This document shows, piece after piece, positions 37,402 through 45,449 of a stretch of DNA of 64,000 nucleotides. A program made the translations under genes and the position numbers. Source of the stretch: Sphingosinithalassobacter tenebrarum (GTDB lineage Bacteria; Pseudomonadota; Alphaproteobacteria; Sphingomonadales; Sphingomonadaceae). The notes below the pieces were generated by a model. That model did not search any database. It was not told the origin of the DNA and saw nothing but the letters and a program-made list of their open reading frames with translations. How positions within the stretch are numbered: the stretch's first letter is position 1; each line of letters opens with the position of its first letter. The stretch is from positions 1,085,001 through 1,149,000 of the forward strand of contig NZ_CP049109.1 of assembly GCF_011057975.1 (NCBI RefSeq), given 5' to 3'.

Positions 37402-37536
37402 CCCGTTTGCGCTGAGCTTGTCGAAGCCTGTCCTGAGCGACTGCCGCAGGCAGGCAGTCGAAGGGCGCCGTTCTTCTTCCGACACAACGGTGGAAAAGAA
37501 AGAGCAGGGCTTCGACAAACGCAGCCCGAACGGGGA
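37402..37536. repeat. REP/BIME-like palindromic element
   Basis: Outer arms contain GCTGAGCTTGTCGAAGC and GCTTCGACAAACGCAGC; the interior has CTGCCGCAGGCAGGCAG. It is the same element, in the opposite orientation, as the one at 58541-58672. It lies between a TonB receptor and the ScfR gene. Confidence 0.85.
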
Positions 37537-37552
37537 TATGCGTCCGGCGCTA

Positions 37553-38959
37553 TCATTCCACCGACACCGCGAAGGGTTCGTTGGCGTCGAGATAATCGTC
37601 GCGGTTGATCTCGCGGCCGATCGGCGGCGCGGCGCGGGCGAGGCAATGGGCGCGCTGGCACAGGCGGCAGCCGACGCCGATCGGCGTGGCGCGATCGGGC
37701 GAGAGCGACGGATCGGCGCGGGTATAGACCAGCTTGTCGGCATGTTCCTGTGCGCAGGCGAGCGCCACGGCGCGTTCGACCTTCGGCGCGCCGAAACTGC
37801 CGCCGCCGGCATCGACGGTGCGCGCGATCGAGAAGAAGCGCTGGCCGTCGGGCAGTTCCACCCATTGGGTGACGATCCGGCGCGGGCTGGCGAAGACGCG
37901 GTGAAGCGACCAGAGCGGACAGCCGCCGCCGTGCCGCGCGAAGGGAAAGCCCGCGCCATCCAGGCGCTTGAGCACATTGCCCGCCGGATCGACCTTGATG
38001 AAGAAGAAGGGCACGCGCTCCTGCCCCGGCCGGTGGAGCGTGGTCAGGCGATGCGCGGTCTGTTCGTAGCTCGCGCCGAAATGGCGGGCGAGCGCTTCGA
38101 TGTCATAGCCGCGCGTTTCGGCCTCGCGGGCGAAATCGGCATAGGGCATCATCCATGCGCCGGCGGCATAGCGGGCGAGCGCCTTGCGCAGCAGGCGGCG
38201 GCCATTGTCGGTATCGAAACTCGCTTCGGCGATCAGCGCCTCGATCGCGTCGCGCAGTTCGAGATAGACGAGCTGGAGCCCGAGCTGAAACGTCGCGCTC
38301 GACCGGTCGAGCGTGTCGGAGAGCCAGATTTCCTCGCGATGGCGATCATAGCGGCGGACGAGGCCCATCATCAGATCGGGGCCGAAGCGGCGCACGCGCA
38401 GCCGGTGCTTTTCCTTGAGATAGGCCACGGCGCCGTCATAGCCGGGGGCAAGCTCGGCGAGCCGCCCGGCTGCGTCGTCGAGCGCGGGAAAGCAATTGCG
38501 TCGCGCGGTGAGGAAACGGCGTGCCTCACCCACCGGATCGGGCGCGTCGCTTTCGCCGCTGCCTTCGGCCTGGCGGTCGGCAAAGGCGAGCTGCTCCTCG
38601 CGATAGGTCGTGTAGAGCCGCAGCAGCGCCTCGGAAATGCCGGGAAAGCTGGTCGCGCAATCGCTGACTTCGAGCGGCGGTAAATCGATATCGGCGAAGA
38701 TCGGGTCCTTCAGCAGCCCCTGCAGCCGCGATGCGGTTTCGGCGCCGCCATCGTCGGCGAAGGTGCCGATATCGACCTTGTAGGTCCTCGCCAGCCGCAA
38801 CAGCATGTCGGCGGTGAAGGGCCGCTGATTGCGTTCGAGCAGCGCGACATAGCTGGGCGAGATCTCCAGATCGGTCGCCATCTGCCCCTGCGTCAGCCCC
38901 AGCTCGCGGCGGAACCGCTTGAGCCGCGGGCCCATATAGATCGACTTGCTATTGGCCAT
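37553..38959 (-). CDS. ScfR/RamB-type short-chain acyl-CoA-responsive regulator
   Basis: 468 residues. An N-terminal XRE helix-turn-helix (about 8-62: MGPRLKRFRRELGLTQGQMA, SPSYVALLERNQRPF) precedes a central IrrE/ImmA-like region (about 190-330, with DRSSATFQLGLQLVYLEL). A C-terminal Cys-rich DUF2083 domain follows (GVGCRLCQRAHCLARAAPP). This architecture is that of RamB, PrpR and ScfR, which sense acyl-CoA and control acetate and propionate genes. It diverges from aceA with an inverted-repeat operator between them, so control of the glyoxylate bypass and autoregulation are likely. Confidence 0.9.
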   Translation of the reverse strand: MANSKSIYMGPRLKRFRRELGLTQGQMATDLEISPSYVALLERNQRPFTADMLLRLARTYKVDIGTFADDGGAETASRLQGLLKDPIFADIDLPPLEVSDCATSFPGISEALLRLYTTYREEQLAFADRQAEGSGESDAPDPVGEARRFLTARRNCFPALDDAAGRLAELAPGYDGAVAYLKEKHRLRVRRFGPDLMMGLVRRYDRHREEIWLSDTLDRSSATFQLGLQLVYLELRDAIEALIAEASFDTDNGRRLLRKALARYAAGAWMMPYADFAREAETRGYDIEALARHFGASYEQTAHRLTTLHRPGQERVPFFFIKVDPAGNVLKRLDGAGFPFARHGGGCPLWSLHRVFASPRRIVTQWVELPDGQRFFSIARTVDAGGGSFGAPKVERAVALACAQEHADKLVYTRADPSLSPDRATPIGVGCRLCQRAHCLARAAPPIGREINRDDYLDANEPFAVSVE

Positions 38960-38985
38960 TTCTCAAGCCCTTGTGAGTGCTGCAC

Positions 38986-39012
38986 AACTTTACAAGCAAA
39001 TTCTGTAAAGTT
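38986..39012. promoter_or_regulatory. Operator candidate between the ScfR-type gene and aceA
   Basis: Perfect inverted repeat AACTTTACA - 9 bases - TGTAAAGTT. The A/T-rich ACTTTACA half-site is like the TTTGCAAA-type core bound by RamB family members. It sits 27 bases before the regulator's start and 91 bases before the aceA ATG, suited to divergent control. Confidence 0.75.
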
Positions 39013-39103
39013 TGACAAGATGACCGCGAAACCCCTCCCGGCGGCGCAACCATCGGCCTAGCTCGGCGTCTCACCCTTCACGCGTTTCAACATGAGGCCA
39101 GTC

Positions 39104-40699
39104 ATGAGCTACCGCACGATCACCGCCGAAGCCGACAAGACGATCGGCACCCACGCCAACTGGGGCGGCATCGAAGCCGAGGCGGTCGCGCGGATGCGGC
39201 TGCAGAACCGGTTTCAGACCGGGCTCGACATTGCCCGCTACACCGCGAAGATCATGCGGCAGGACATGGCGGCCTATGACGCCGATCCGGCCAACTACAC
39301 CCAGTCGCTCGGCTGCTGGCATGGCTTTATCGGCCAGCAGAAGATGATTTCGATCAAGAAGCATTTCGGATCGACCAAGGGCCGCTACCTCTATCTCTCC
39401 GGCTGGATGGTCGCCGCGCTGCGCAGCGAATTCGGGCCGCTGCCCGACCAGTCGATGCACGAAAAGACCAGCGTCCCTGCACTGATCGAGGAGCTCTACA
39501 CCTTCCTGCGTCAGGCCGATGCGCGCGAGCTGGGGATGCTGTTCCGCAGCCTCGACACCGCGCGCAGCAATGGCGACGAGATGGAGGTCAAGCGGCTCGA
39601 ATCGGCGATCGACAATTACGAGACGCATGTCGTGCCGATCATCGCCGATATCGATGCCGGTTTCGGCAATGCTGAGGCGACCTATCTGCTCGCCAAGAAG
39701 ATGATCGAGGCCGGCGCCTGCGCGCTGCAGATCGAGAACCAGGTGTCCGACGAGAAGCAGTGCGGCCATCAGGACGGCAAGGTGACGGTGCCGCACGAGG
39801 ACTTTCTCGCGAAGATCCGCGCCTGCCGCTATGCCTTCATGGAACTGGGCATCGAGGACGGAGTCATCGTCGCCCGCACTGACTCGCTCGGCGCGGGGCT
39901 GACCAAGCAGATCGCGTTCAGCAGCGAGCCGGGCGATCTGGGCGACCAGTATAACGCCTTCCTCGATTGCGAGGAAGTCAGCCTCACCGATCTCAAGTCG
40001 AGCGATGTCGTAATCGCCCGCGACGGCAAGCTGATGAAGCCCAAGCGGCTGCCCTCGAACCTGTTCCAGTTCCGCAAGGGCTCTGGCGAGGATCGGGTGG
40101 TGCTCGATTGCATCACGTCGCTTCAGAACGGCGCCGACCTGCTGTGGATCGAGACCGAGAAGCCGCATGTCCAGCAGATCGCCGGGATGGTGAACCGTAT
40201 CCGCGACGCCGTGCCCGACGCAAAGCTGGTCTACAACAACTCGCCCTCGTTCAACTGGACGCTCAATTTCCGCCAGCAGGTGTTCGATGCCTGGACCGAG
40301 GAAGGCAAGGATGTTTCAGCCTATGACCGCGACCGGCTGATGAGCGTCGATTATGACGGCTCGGAGTTGGCGGTCGAAGCGGACAAGCGCATCCAGAGCT
40401 TCCAGCGCGACGCCGCGGCGCAGGCGGGGATTTTCCATCACCTGATCACGCTGCCGACCTATCACACCGCCGCGCTGTCGACCGACAATCTGGCGAAGGA
40501 ATATTTCGGTGCCGAAGGCATGCTCGGCTATGTCCGCAACGTCCAGCGCAAGGAAATCCGCGAGGGCATTGCCTGCGTGAAGCACCAGAATATGGCCGGC
40601 TCCGACATCGGCGATGATCACAAGGAATATTTTGCGAAGGAAGCCGCGCTCAAGGCGGGTGGCGAACACAATACGATGAACCAGTTCGCCGCCGCCTGA
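39104..40699 (+). CDS. aceA: Isocitrate lyase
   Basis: 531-residue cytoplasmic enzyme splitting isocitrate to succinate and glyoxylate. The active-site loop KQCGH has Cys220 (DEKQCGHQDGK), the Mg-binding ADIDAGFGN lies at 181-189, and NNSPSFNW is conserved. It belongs to the longer (about 530-residue) isocitrate lyase subtype rather than the 430-residue E. coli type. The ATG at 39104 is preceded by GAGG; an ATG four codons earlier is possible. Regulator upstream, small ORF and malate synthase downstream. Confidence 0.97.
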   Translation: MSYRTITAEADKTIGTHANWGGIEAEAVARMRLQNRFQTGLDIARYTAKIMRQDMAAYDADPANYTQSLGCWHGFIGQQKMISIKKHFGSTKGRYLYLSGWMVAALRSEFGPLPDQSMHEKTSVPALIEELYTFLRQADARELGMLFRSLDTARSNGDEMEVKRLESAIDNYETHVVPIIADIDAGFGNAEATYLLAKKMIEAGACALQIENQVSDEKQCGHQDGKVTVPHEDFLAKIRACRYAFMELGIEDGVIVARTDSLGAGLTKQIAFSSEPGDLGDQYNAFLDCEEVSLTDLKSSDVVIARDGKLMKPKRLPSNLFQFRKGSGEDRVVLDCITSLQNGADLLWIETEKPHVQQIAGMVNRIRDAVPDAKLVYNNSPSFNWTLNFRQQVFDAWTEEGKDVSAYDRDRLMSVDYDGSELAVEADKRIQSFQRDAAAQAGIFHHLITLPTYHTAALSTDNLAKEYFGAEGMLGYVRNVQRKEIREGIACVKHQNMAGSDIGDDHKEYFAKEAALKAGGEHNTMNQFAAA

Positions 40700-40728
40700 A
40701 CCGAAATCGGGGGGAGAGGATACCACCC

Positions 40729-40914
40729 ATGACCGACGAAGAGGATCGACCGATGAACCAGATGACTCAAATGCGCCCGCGCGCCGCTTTTTCGACCGAG
40801 GATTTCAGCCTCATCCGCACTGCGGTCCTGCATTACCTCAAGGAAGTGCAGGACAAGCCGGAATCGGTGAAGTACGCCGCGCTCTATCACCGGCTGGGCC
40901 GGATCGAGGGCTGA
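40729..40914 (+). CDS. Small protein between aceA and glcB
   Basis: 61 residues, charged and mostly helical (STEDFSLIRTAVLHYLKEVQ, ESVKYAALYHRLGRIEG), no membrane segment. GGAGAGGA precedes the ATG at 40729. A second ATG at 40753 also has GAGG, giving a 53-residue form. Its place 29 bases after aceA and ahead of malate synthase suggests co-transcription with the glyoxylate bypass. No family recognised; a small regulator of either enzyme is conceivable. Confidence 0.65.
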   Translation: MTDEEDRPMNQMTQMRPRAAFSTEDFSLIRTAVLHYLKEVQDKPESVKYAALYHRLGRIEG

Positions 40915-41241
40915 CCAAGAGCTAGCCGGCGCCGTTGCGAGAGCGGCGTCGGCTGACCTGCTTTCGGTTTCCCGCACCCCCCGGTTGGCGCTGAGCTTGT
41001 CGAAGCGCCGTTCTGCCTTTTCGCCACGTTGGAAAAGCAGAACAGCCCTTCGACAGGCTCAGGGCAAACGGCGGTTGGAGCGTGCCGAGAGCGCATTTCA
41101 TCTAGCACGCGTCTCCCTGTTCGCGTTTCAGGGGCCACTCTCCAACGGGCACCGGCGCTTGTTGCTGGTTGGACGCTGAAACCAGTTCAGCATGACGATC
41201 ATTCTGAAATCGCATGCCAAGACCCCTCCCAAGGAATTCCC
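40915..41241. other. Intergenic region with a REP-like palindrome before glcB
   Basis: 327 bases without a gene. A palindromic element at about 40981-41080 has arms GCGCTGAGCTTGTCGAAGCG and CCCTTCGACAGGCTCAGGGC and an inner stem GTTCTG / CAGAAC. The rest holds the leader of glcB; AAGGA lies at 41231-41235. No operator was identified. Confidence 0.75.
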
Positions 41242-43374
41242 ATGACCACGCTTACCCGCGCAGACCTGACCATCGACGCCGGCCTTGCCGCGTTCATCGA
41301 GGACGAAGTGCTGCCGGGCACCGGCGTATCGGCGGACGCGCTGTGGAGCGGGCTGGCGAAACTCCTTGCCGACTTCACGCCGCGCAATCGCGAGCTGCTG
41401 GCGATCCGCGATTCGATGCAGGGCCAGATCGACGACTGGTATCGCGCGCGGGCGGGCAAGCCCTTCGATGCCGCCGCGCATGAGGCGCATCTGCGGGAGA
41501 TCGGCTATCTGGTCGAGGAGCCCGCGCCCTTTACGGTCGATCCCGCGAATATCGACCCCGAAGTCGCGACCATCGCCGGGCCGCAGCTCGTCGTGCCGAT
41601 CCTCAATGCACGCTTCCTGCTCAATGCCGCCAATGCGCGCTGGGGCAGCCTCTATGACGCGCTCTACGGCACCGATGCGATTCCGGGCGAGGCCAAGCCG
41701 GGCGGATATGATCCCGAGCGCGGCGCGCAGGTGATCGCGCGTGCCAAGGCATTTCTCGACGAAGCGGTGCCGCTCACCGGCATGAAATGGGCCGACCTCA
41801 CCGATCCGAGCGACAGCGGCATTCCGCTCGCCGATCCGGCGCAATATGTCGGCAAGAGCGAGAAGGGCGCGCTGTTCCGCCACAACGGCCTGCACATCGA
41901 AGTCGTTTTCGATCCCGAGCACCCGGTGGGCAGGACCGATCCGGCGAAGATCGCCGACGTCATCCTCGAATCGGCGCTCACCACGATCTGCGACCTCGAG
42001 GATTCGGTCGCGGCGGTCGATGCGGCGGACAAGACGGCCGCCTATCGCAACTGGCTGGGCCTGATGAAAGGCGACCTCGAAGAGACGTTCGAGAAGGGCG
42101 GGAAGATGCTCACGCGGCGGCTCAACGGCGATCGCGAATATGCGGGCGCCGATGGCGGCACGGTGACGCTGCCCGGCCGCAGCCTGTTGTTCGTGCGCAA
42201 TGTCGGCCATCTGATGACGACGCCCGCGATTCTGACGGCCGAGGGCGACGAGGCGCATGAGGGGCTGCTCGACGCGGTGTTCACCAGCCTGATCGCGATG
42301 CACGATCTGAAGCGCACCGGCCGTTTCGCCAATAGCCGCGAAGGATCGATCTATATCGTCAAACCCAAGATGCATGGGCCGGCCGAAGCCGCGTTCAGCA
42401 ACGACCTGTTCGACGCGGTCGAGGACTTGCTGGGGCTCGACCGGCACACGATCAAGATCGGTGTGATGGACGAGGAACGGCGGACGTCGGCCAATCTCGC
42501 CGCGTGCATAGCAGCGGTGAAGCACCGCATCATGTTCATCAACACCGGCTTTCTCGACCGGACCGGCGACGAGATGCACACCGCGATGGCGGGCGGGCCG
42601 ATGATCCGCAAGGGCGCGATGAAGACCAGCGACTGGCTGACCGCGTACGAGGATCGCAACGTCCAGATCGGGCTCGCCTGCGGGCTTTCGAGCAAGGCGC
42701 AGATCGGCAAGGGCATGTGGCCCGCGCCCGATCGCATGGCGGACATGCTGGAGGCGAAGATCGGCCACCCGAAGTCGGGCGCCAACACCGCCTGGGTGCC
42801 GTCGCCCACCGCCGCGACGCTCCACGCGATCCACTATCACCAGGTCGACGTCTTCGCCCGCCAGACCGATCGCGCCGCCGAGGCTGTCGCGCCGCTCGGC
42901 AAGCTGCTGACCGTGCCCTTCGCCGAGGGCGTCAACTGGTCCGATCAGGAAATCCGCGACGAGCTCGACAATAATGCGCAGGGCATTCTCGGCTATGTGT
43001 CGCGCTGGGTCGATCAGGGCGTCGGCTGTTCGAAAGTGCCCGATATCCATGATGTCGGGCTGATGGAGGACCGCGCGACCTTGCGTATTTCCTCGCAGCA
43101 TATGGCCAACTGGCTGGCGCATGGCGTGTGTTCGGCCGAAGCCGTCGATGCCGCATTGCTGCGCATGGCCGAAGTCGTCGACCGGCAGAATGCGGCCGAC
43201 CCGGCCTATCGCCCGATGGCACCCGATCCCGATGCCAGCCTCGCCTTTCAGGCGGCGCGCGCGCTGGTGTTCGAAGGGACGCAGCAGCCCAACGGCTATA
43301 CCGAGCCGCTGCTCCATGCCTGGCGTGCAAAGGCCAAGGCGCGCGATCTGGCGCCGGTGCAGGAACCCGCCTGA
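41242..43374 (+). CDS. glcB: Malate synthase G
   Basis: 710-residue cytoplasmic enzyme condensing glyoxylate and acetyl-CoA to malate, the second glyoxylate-bypass step. Length matches the monomeric G type. Diagnostic blocks: [77 protein letters not shown] and [21 protein letters not shown] before the ATG at 41242 sets the start. Shares the locus with aceA and the ScfR-type regulator. Confidence 0.97.
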   Translation: MTTLTRADLTIDAGLAAFIEDEVLPGTGVSADALWSGLAKLLADFTPRNRELLAIRDSMQGQIDDWYRARAGKPFDAAAHEAHLREIGYLVEEPAPFTVDPANIDPEVATIAGPQLVVPILNARFLLNAANARWGSLYDALYGTDAIPGEAKPGGYDPERGAQVIARAKAFLDEAVPLTGMKWADLTDPSDSGIPLADPAQYVGKSEKGALFRHNGLHIEVVFDPEHPVGRTDPAKIADVILESALTTICDLEDSVAAVDAADKTAAYRNWLGLMKGDLEETFEKGGKMLTRRLNGDREYAGADGGTVTLPGRSLLFVRNVGHLMTTPAILTAEGDEAHEGLLDAVFTSLIAMHDLKRTGRFANSREGSIYIVKPKMHGPAEAAFSNDLFDAVEDLLGLDRHTIKIGVMDEERRTSANLAACIAAVKHRIMFINTGFLDRTGDEMHTAMAGGPMIRKGAMKTSDWLTAYEDRNVQIGLACGLSSKAQIGKGMWPAPDRMADMLEAKIGHPKSGANTAWVPSPTAATLHAIHYHQVDVFARQTDRAAEAVAPLGKLLTVPFAEGVNWSDQEIRDELDNNAQGILGYVSRWVDQGVGCSKVPDIHDVGLMEDRATLRISSQHMANWLAHGVCSAEAVDAALLRMAEVVDRQNAADPAYRPMAPDPDASLAFQAARALVFEGTQQPNGYTEPLLHAWRAKAKARDLAPVQEPA

Positions 43375-43461
43375 CTCGATTGCGCGAGGCGTATGGACGG
43401 CGGCCCGCGATGCGGTCATGTTGCGGCTTCGGACGCGGCAATGGCGAAAGCGGAGGCATTG

Positions 43462-43965
43462 ATGGCGGACAGAGGGCGCGTGTGGCAGATCGCAAGCGCG
43501 CTCGCGATCGGGGCGCTGACCTATGCCGGCACACGATATTTCCTGCCCGGGACGGAGTATCGCACCGCCGAGCTTGCATGCCGTTTCGACCTCGCCGATG
43601 CCGCGCCGCCCGCACGCAGCGCCTATTCCTCGATCGAAGTTTCGCGCGTCGACCTGTCCGCGCGCCTGACCCAGCGCGATGATGCGGATGCCACGCTGCC
43701 ATGGTCGTTGGAGGGCAAGGCGACCTTTTCCGGGCGCGAAGCGGATATATCGGGTGGGGTCTTTCTGAGAGAGCCGGGGACGGTGCGCGCCATCTTTCTG
43801 GGGCAGGATCGTCTCGGCGTGGATGGCGAAGCGCTGCGCATCACGACGCTCGATGCCGACGGCGAGCTCGATTGGGACGAGAACACCGCCTACGTGCGTT
43901 TCGCAAGCGATGACGCGAAGCGCAGCCATCCGTTCGGCTATCGCTGCACCGTGACTCGCGACTGA
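43462..43965 (+). CDS. Hypothetical membrane-anchored protein
   Basis: 167 residues from an ATG at 43462 preceded by GGAGG at good spacing; an earlier in-frame ATG at 43393 lacks one. One N-terminal hydrophobic segment (VWQIASALAIGALTYAGTRY) acts as signal anchor, followed by a beta-rich domain (ELACRFDLADAAPPARSAYS, FRYLPGTEY-like turns) with two Cys that could pair across the envelope side. No family recognised. It follows glcB at 87 bases on the same strand. Confidence 0.62.
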   Translation: MADRGRVWQIASALAIGALTYAGTRYFLPGTEYRTAELACRFDLADAAPPARSAYSSIEVSRVDLSARLTQRDDADATLPWSLEGKATFSGREADISGGVFLREPGTVRAIFLGQDRLGVDGEALRITTLDADGELDWDENTAYVRFASDDAKRSHPFGYRCTVTRD

Positions 43966-44029
43966 CCGGAGCCGAAGCGCCTGTCCCGGGCCCGAATGGA
44001 CGCTGCGACAAAATCCGCGGAAATGCGTG

Positions 44030-44098
44030 CCAAGTTCGCATCGGGTCGCGACGTAACGCGCGTACGCACGCTTGCACGCGCGCGGGCGCGCGAGCGAG
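44030..44098. repeat. Second alternating purine/pyrimidine tract with shared 15-mer
   Basis: TCGCATCGGGTCGCG at 44036-44050 is followed by a GC-rich, mostly alternating run of ACGCGCGTACGC type with imperfect inverted halves to about 44098. The 15-mer recurs exactly at 35226-35240, and a degenerate copy (AAGTTCGCA then AGTCGC) precedes the 34441 palindrome. Confidence 0.65.
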
Positions 44099-44184
44099 AA
44101 GGATATTCTACAATCAAAGAGCCCGGCCGTGGTGGCACGGATCGGGGCGTGTAGGACAGCGAAATTTGGGGCCGTCTGTGGCGG

Positions 44185-44210
44185 GCGACCGGCATGGTGA
44201 TGCCGGTCGC
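44185..44210 (-). terminator. Hairpin after the Cys/Met enzyme gene
   Basis: Perfect 11-bp stem GCGACCGGCAT / ATGCCGGTCGC with a 4-base loop, 7 bases past the minus-strand stop. No U-tract, so termination efficiency is uncertain. Confidence 0.6.
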
Positions 44211-44216
44211 CACACC

Positions 44217-45398
44217 TCACAGCACCGCGAGCGCCTCGTCGAGCTGGGTGATCAGATCGTCGGCATCCTCCACGCCGCACGAATAGCGCAGCAGCGTTTC
44301 GGAAATGCCGAGCTGCGCACGCTGTTCGGCGGAGCATTCGACATGGCTGGTCACCGAGGGCGGGCCGATCAGCGTGTTGACCGAGCCGAGGCTCGCGGCG
44401 CGGTGGACATAGTGGAGATGCCCGACGAAGCGCTTGAGCATGTCGAAATCGCCGTCGATCGAGAAGCTGAGCATCCCGCCGAAGCCGCTCATCTGCCGCT
44501 TGGCGACGTCATGCTTATCGTGGGTTTCGAGCCCCGGATAGAAGACGCTTTCGACCTTGGGATGCGCCGCCAGGAAGCGCGCGACCGCCATCGCGGTCTG
44601 GTTCTGCTTGCGCACGCGCAGGTCGAGCGTCTTCATGCCGCGCAGCAGCAGATAGGCGGAAAAGGCTGAAAGCACCGCGCCGCAAATCTCGCGATGTTCG
44701 TACACGGTGCGCACCAGCGGCTCCCTGCCGATCAGCACGCCGCCCATCGCATCGTCATGGCCGCCGAGATATTTGGTCGCCGAATGGAGCACCATGTCGG
44801 CGCCCATCGTCAGCGGGCGCTGGTTGATCGGCGTGGCGAAGGTGTTGTCGACCACGGTGATTGCGCCCTGATCCTGCGCGGTGGCGATGGCGCGGCGCAG
44901 GTCGATGATCTTGAGCGTCGGATTGGTCGGCGTTTCGAGATAGACGAGCTTGCAACCGCGCGCGATCTCCGCCTCGATCGCGTCGCCGTCGCTGGTCTCT
45001 ACCAGCTCGACGTCGATGCCCATGCGCGGCAGCAGGTCGAGGAAGATGCGGCTGGTGCCGCCATAGCTGTCGCGGATCGAAACCACGCGGTCGCCCGGCG
45101 AAAGATGCGCGAGCAACGTGTTCGAAATCGCCGCCATGCCGCTGGCGAAGGCAATCGCCTTTTCGCCGCCCTCCAGGATGCGGCACTTTTCCTCGAACAC
45201 GCCGACGGTGGGGTTGGTGTTGCGGCTGTAGATATGCCCTTCGGCATTGCCCAGCGCGACTTCGGCCCATGTGTCCATATCGTCATAGGCGAAGGGCGCG
45301 CTCTGGACGATCGGCACCTGCGCCGCGCCGAAGGCGAGCGGCTTCTCTTCCCCCGCCCATACCGCGATGGTCGAGGGCTTCTGGTCGGCAATGCTCAT
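44217..45398 (-). CDS. Cys/Met-metabolism PLP enzyme (cystathionine gamma-synthase / gamma-lyase type)
   Basis: 393-residue cytoplasmic fold-type I PLP enzyme. Lys209 in SATKYLGGH binds PLP, Asp184 (VVDNTFATP) stacks the pyridine N, and YSRNTNPT at 57-64 supplies the neighbour-subunit phosphate ligands. Family members trans-sulfurate or eliminate (gamma-synthase, O-succinylhomoserine sulfhydrylase, methionine gamma-lyase), and sequence alone does not separate them. It lies 51 bases after the cyanophycinase fusion on the same strand, so it may be in the same Lrp-linked operon. Confidence 0.88.
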   Translation of the reverse strand: MSIADQKPSTIAVWAGEEKPLAFGAAQVPIVQSAPFAYDDMDTWAEVALGNAEGHIYSRNTNPTVGVFEEKCRILEGGEKAIAFASGMAAISNTLLAHLSPGDRVVSIRDSYGGTSRIFLDLLPRMGIDVELVETSDGDAIEAEIARGCKLVYLETPTNPTLKIIDLRRAIATAQDQGAITVVDNTFATPINQRPLTMGADMVLHSATKYLGGHDDAMGGVLIGREPLVRTVYEHREICGAVLSAFSAYLLLRGMKTLDLRVRKQNQTAMAVARFLAAHPKVESVFYPGLETHDKHDVAKRQMSGFGGMLSFSIDGDFDMLKRFVGHLHYVHRAASLGSVNTLIGPPSVTSHVECSAEQRAQLGISETLLRYSCGVEDADDLITQLDEALAVL

Positions 45399-45449
45399 TC
45401 GATGTTCCTCTGTGGGAAGGTCTTTACGGATAGCCGGCGCGGCGCCGGC

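Noticed and set aside
35083-37977. Long minus-strand frame across the TonB receptor and into the regulator gene
   Set aside because: Its end coincides in part with the real ScfR frame's neighbourhood but the translation over the receptor is featureless; the receptor on the plus strand has signal peptide, plug and barrel.
41128-44337. Minus-strand open frame of about 1070 codons opposite malate synthase
   Set aside because: Antisense artefact of biased codons in glcB; no recognisable motif.
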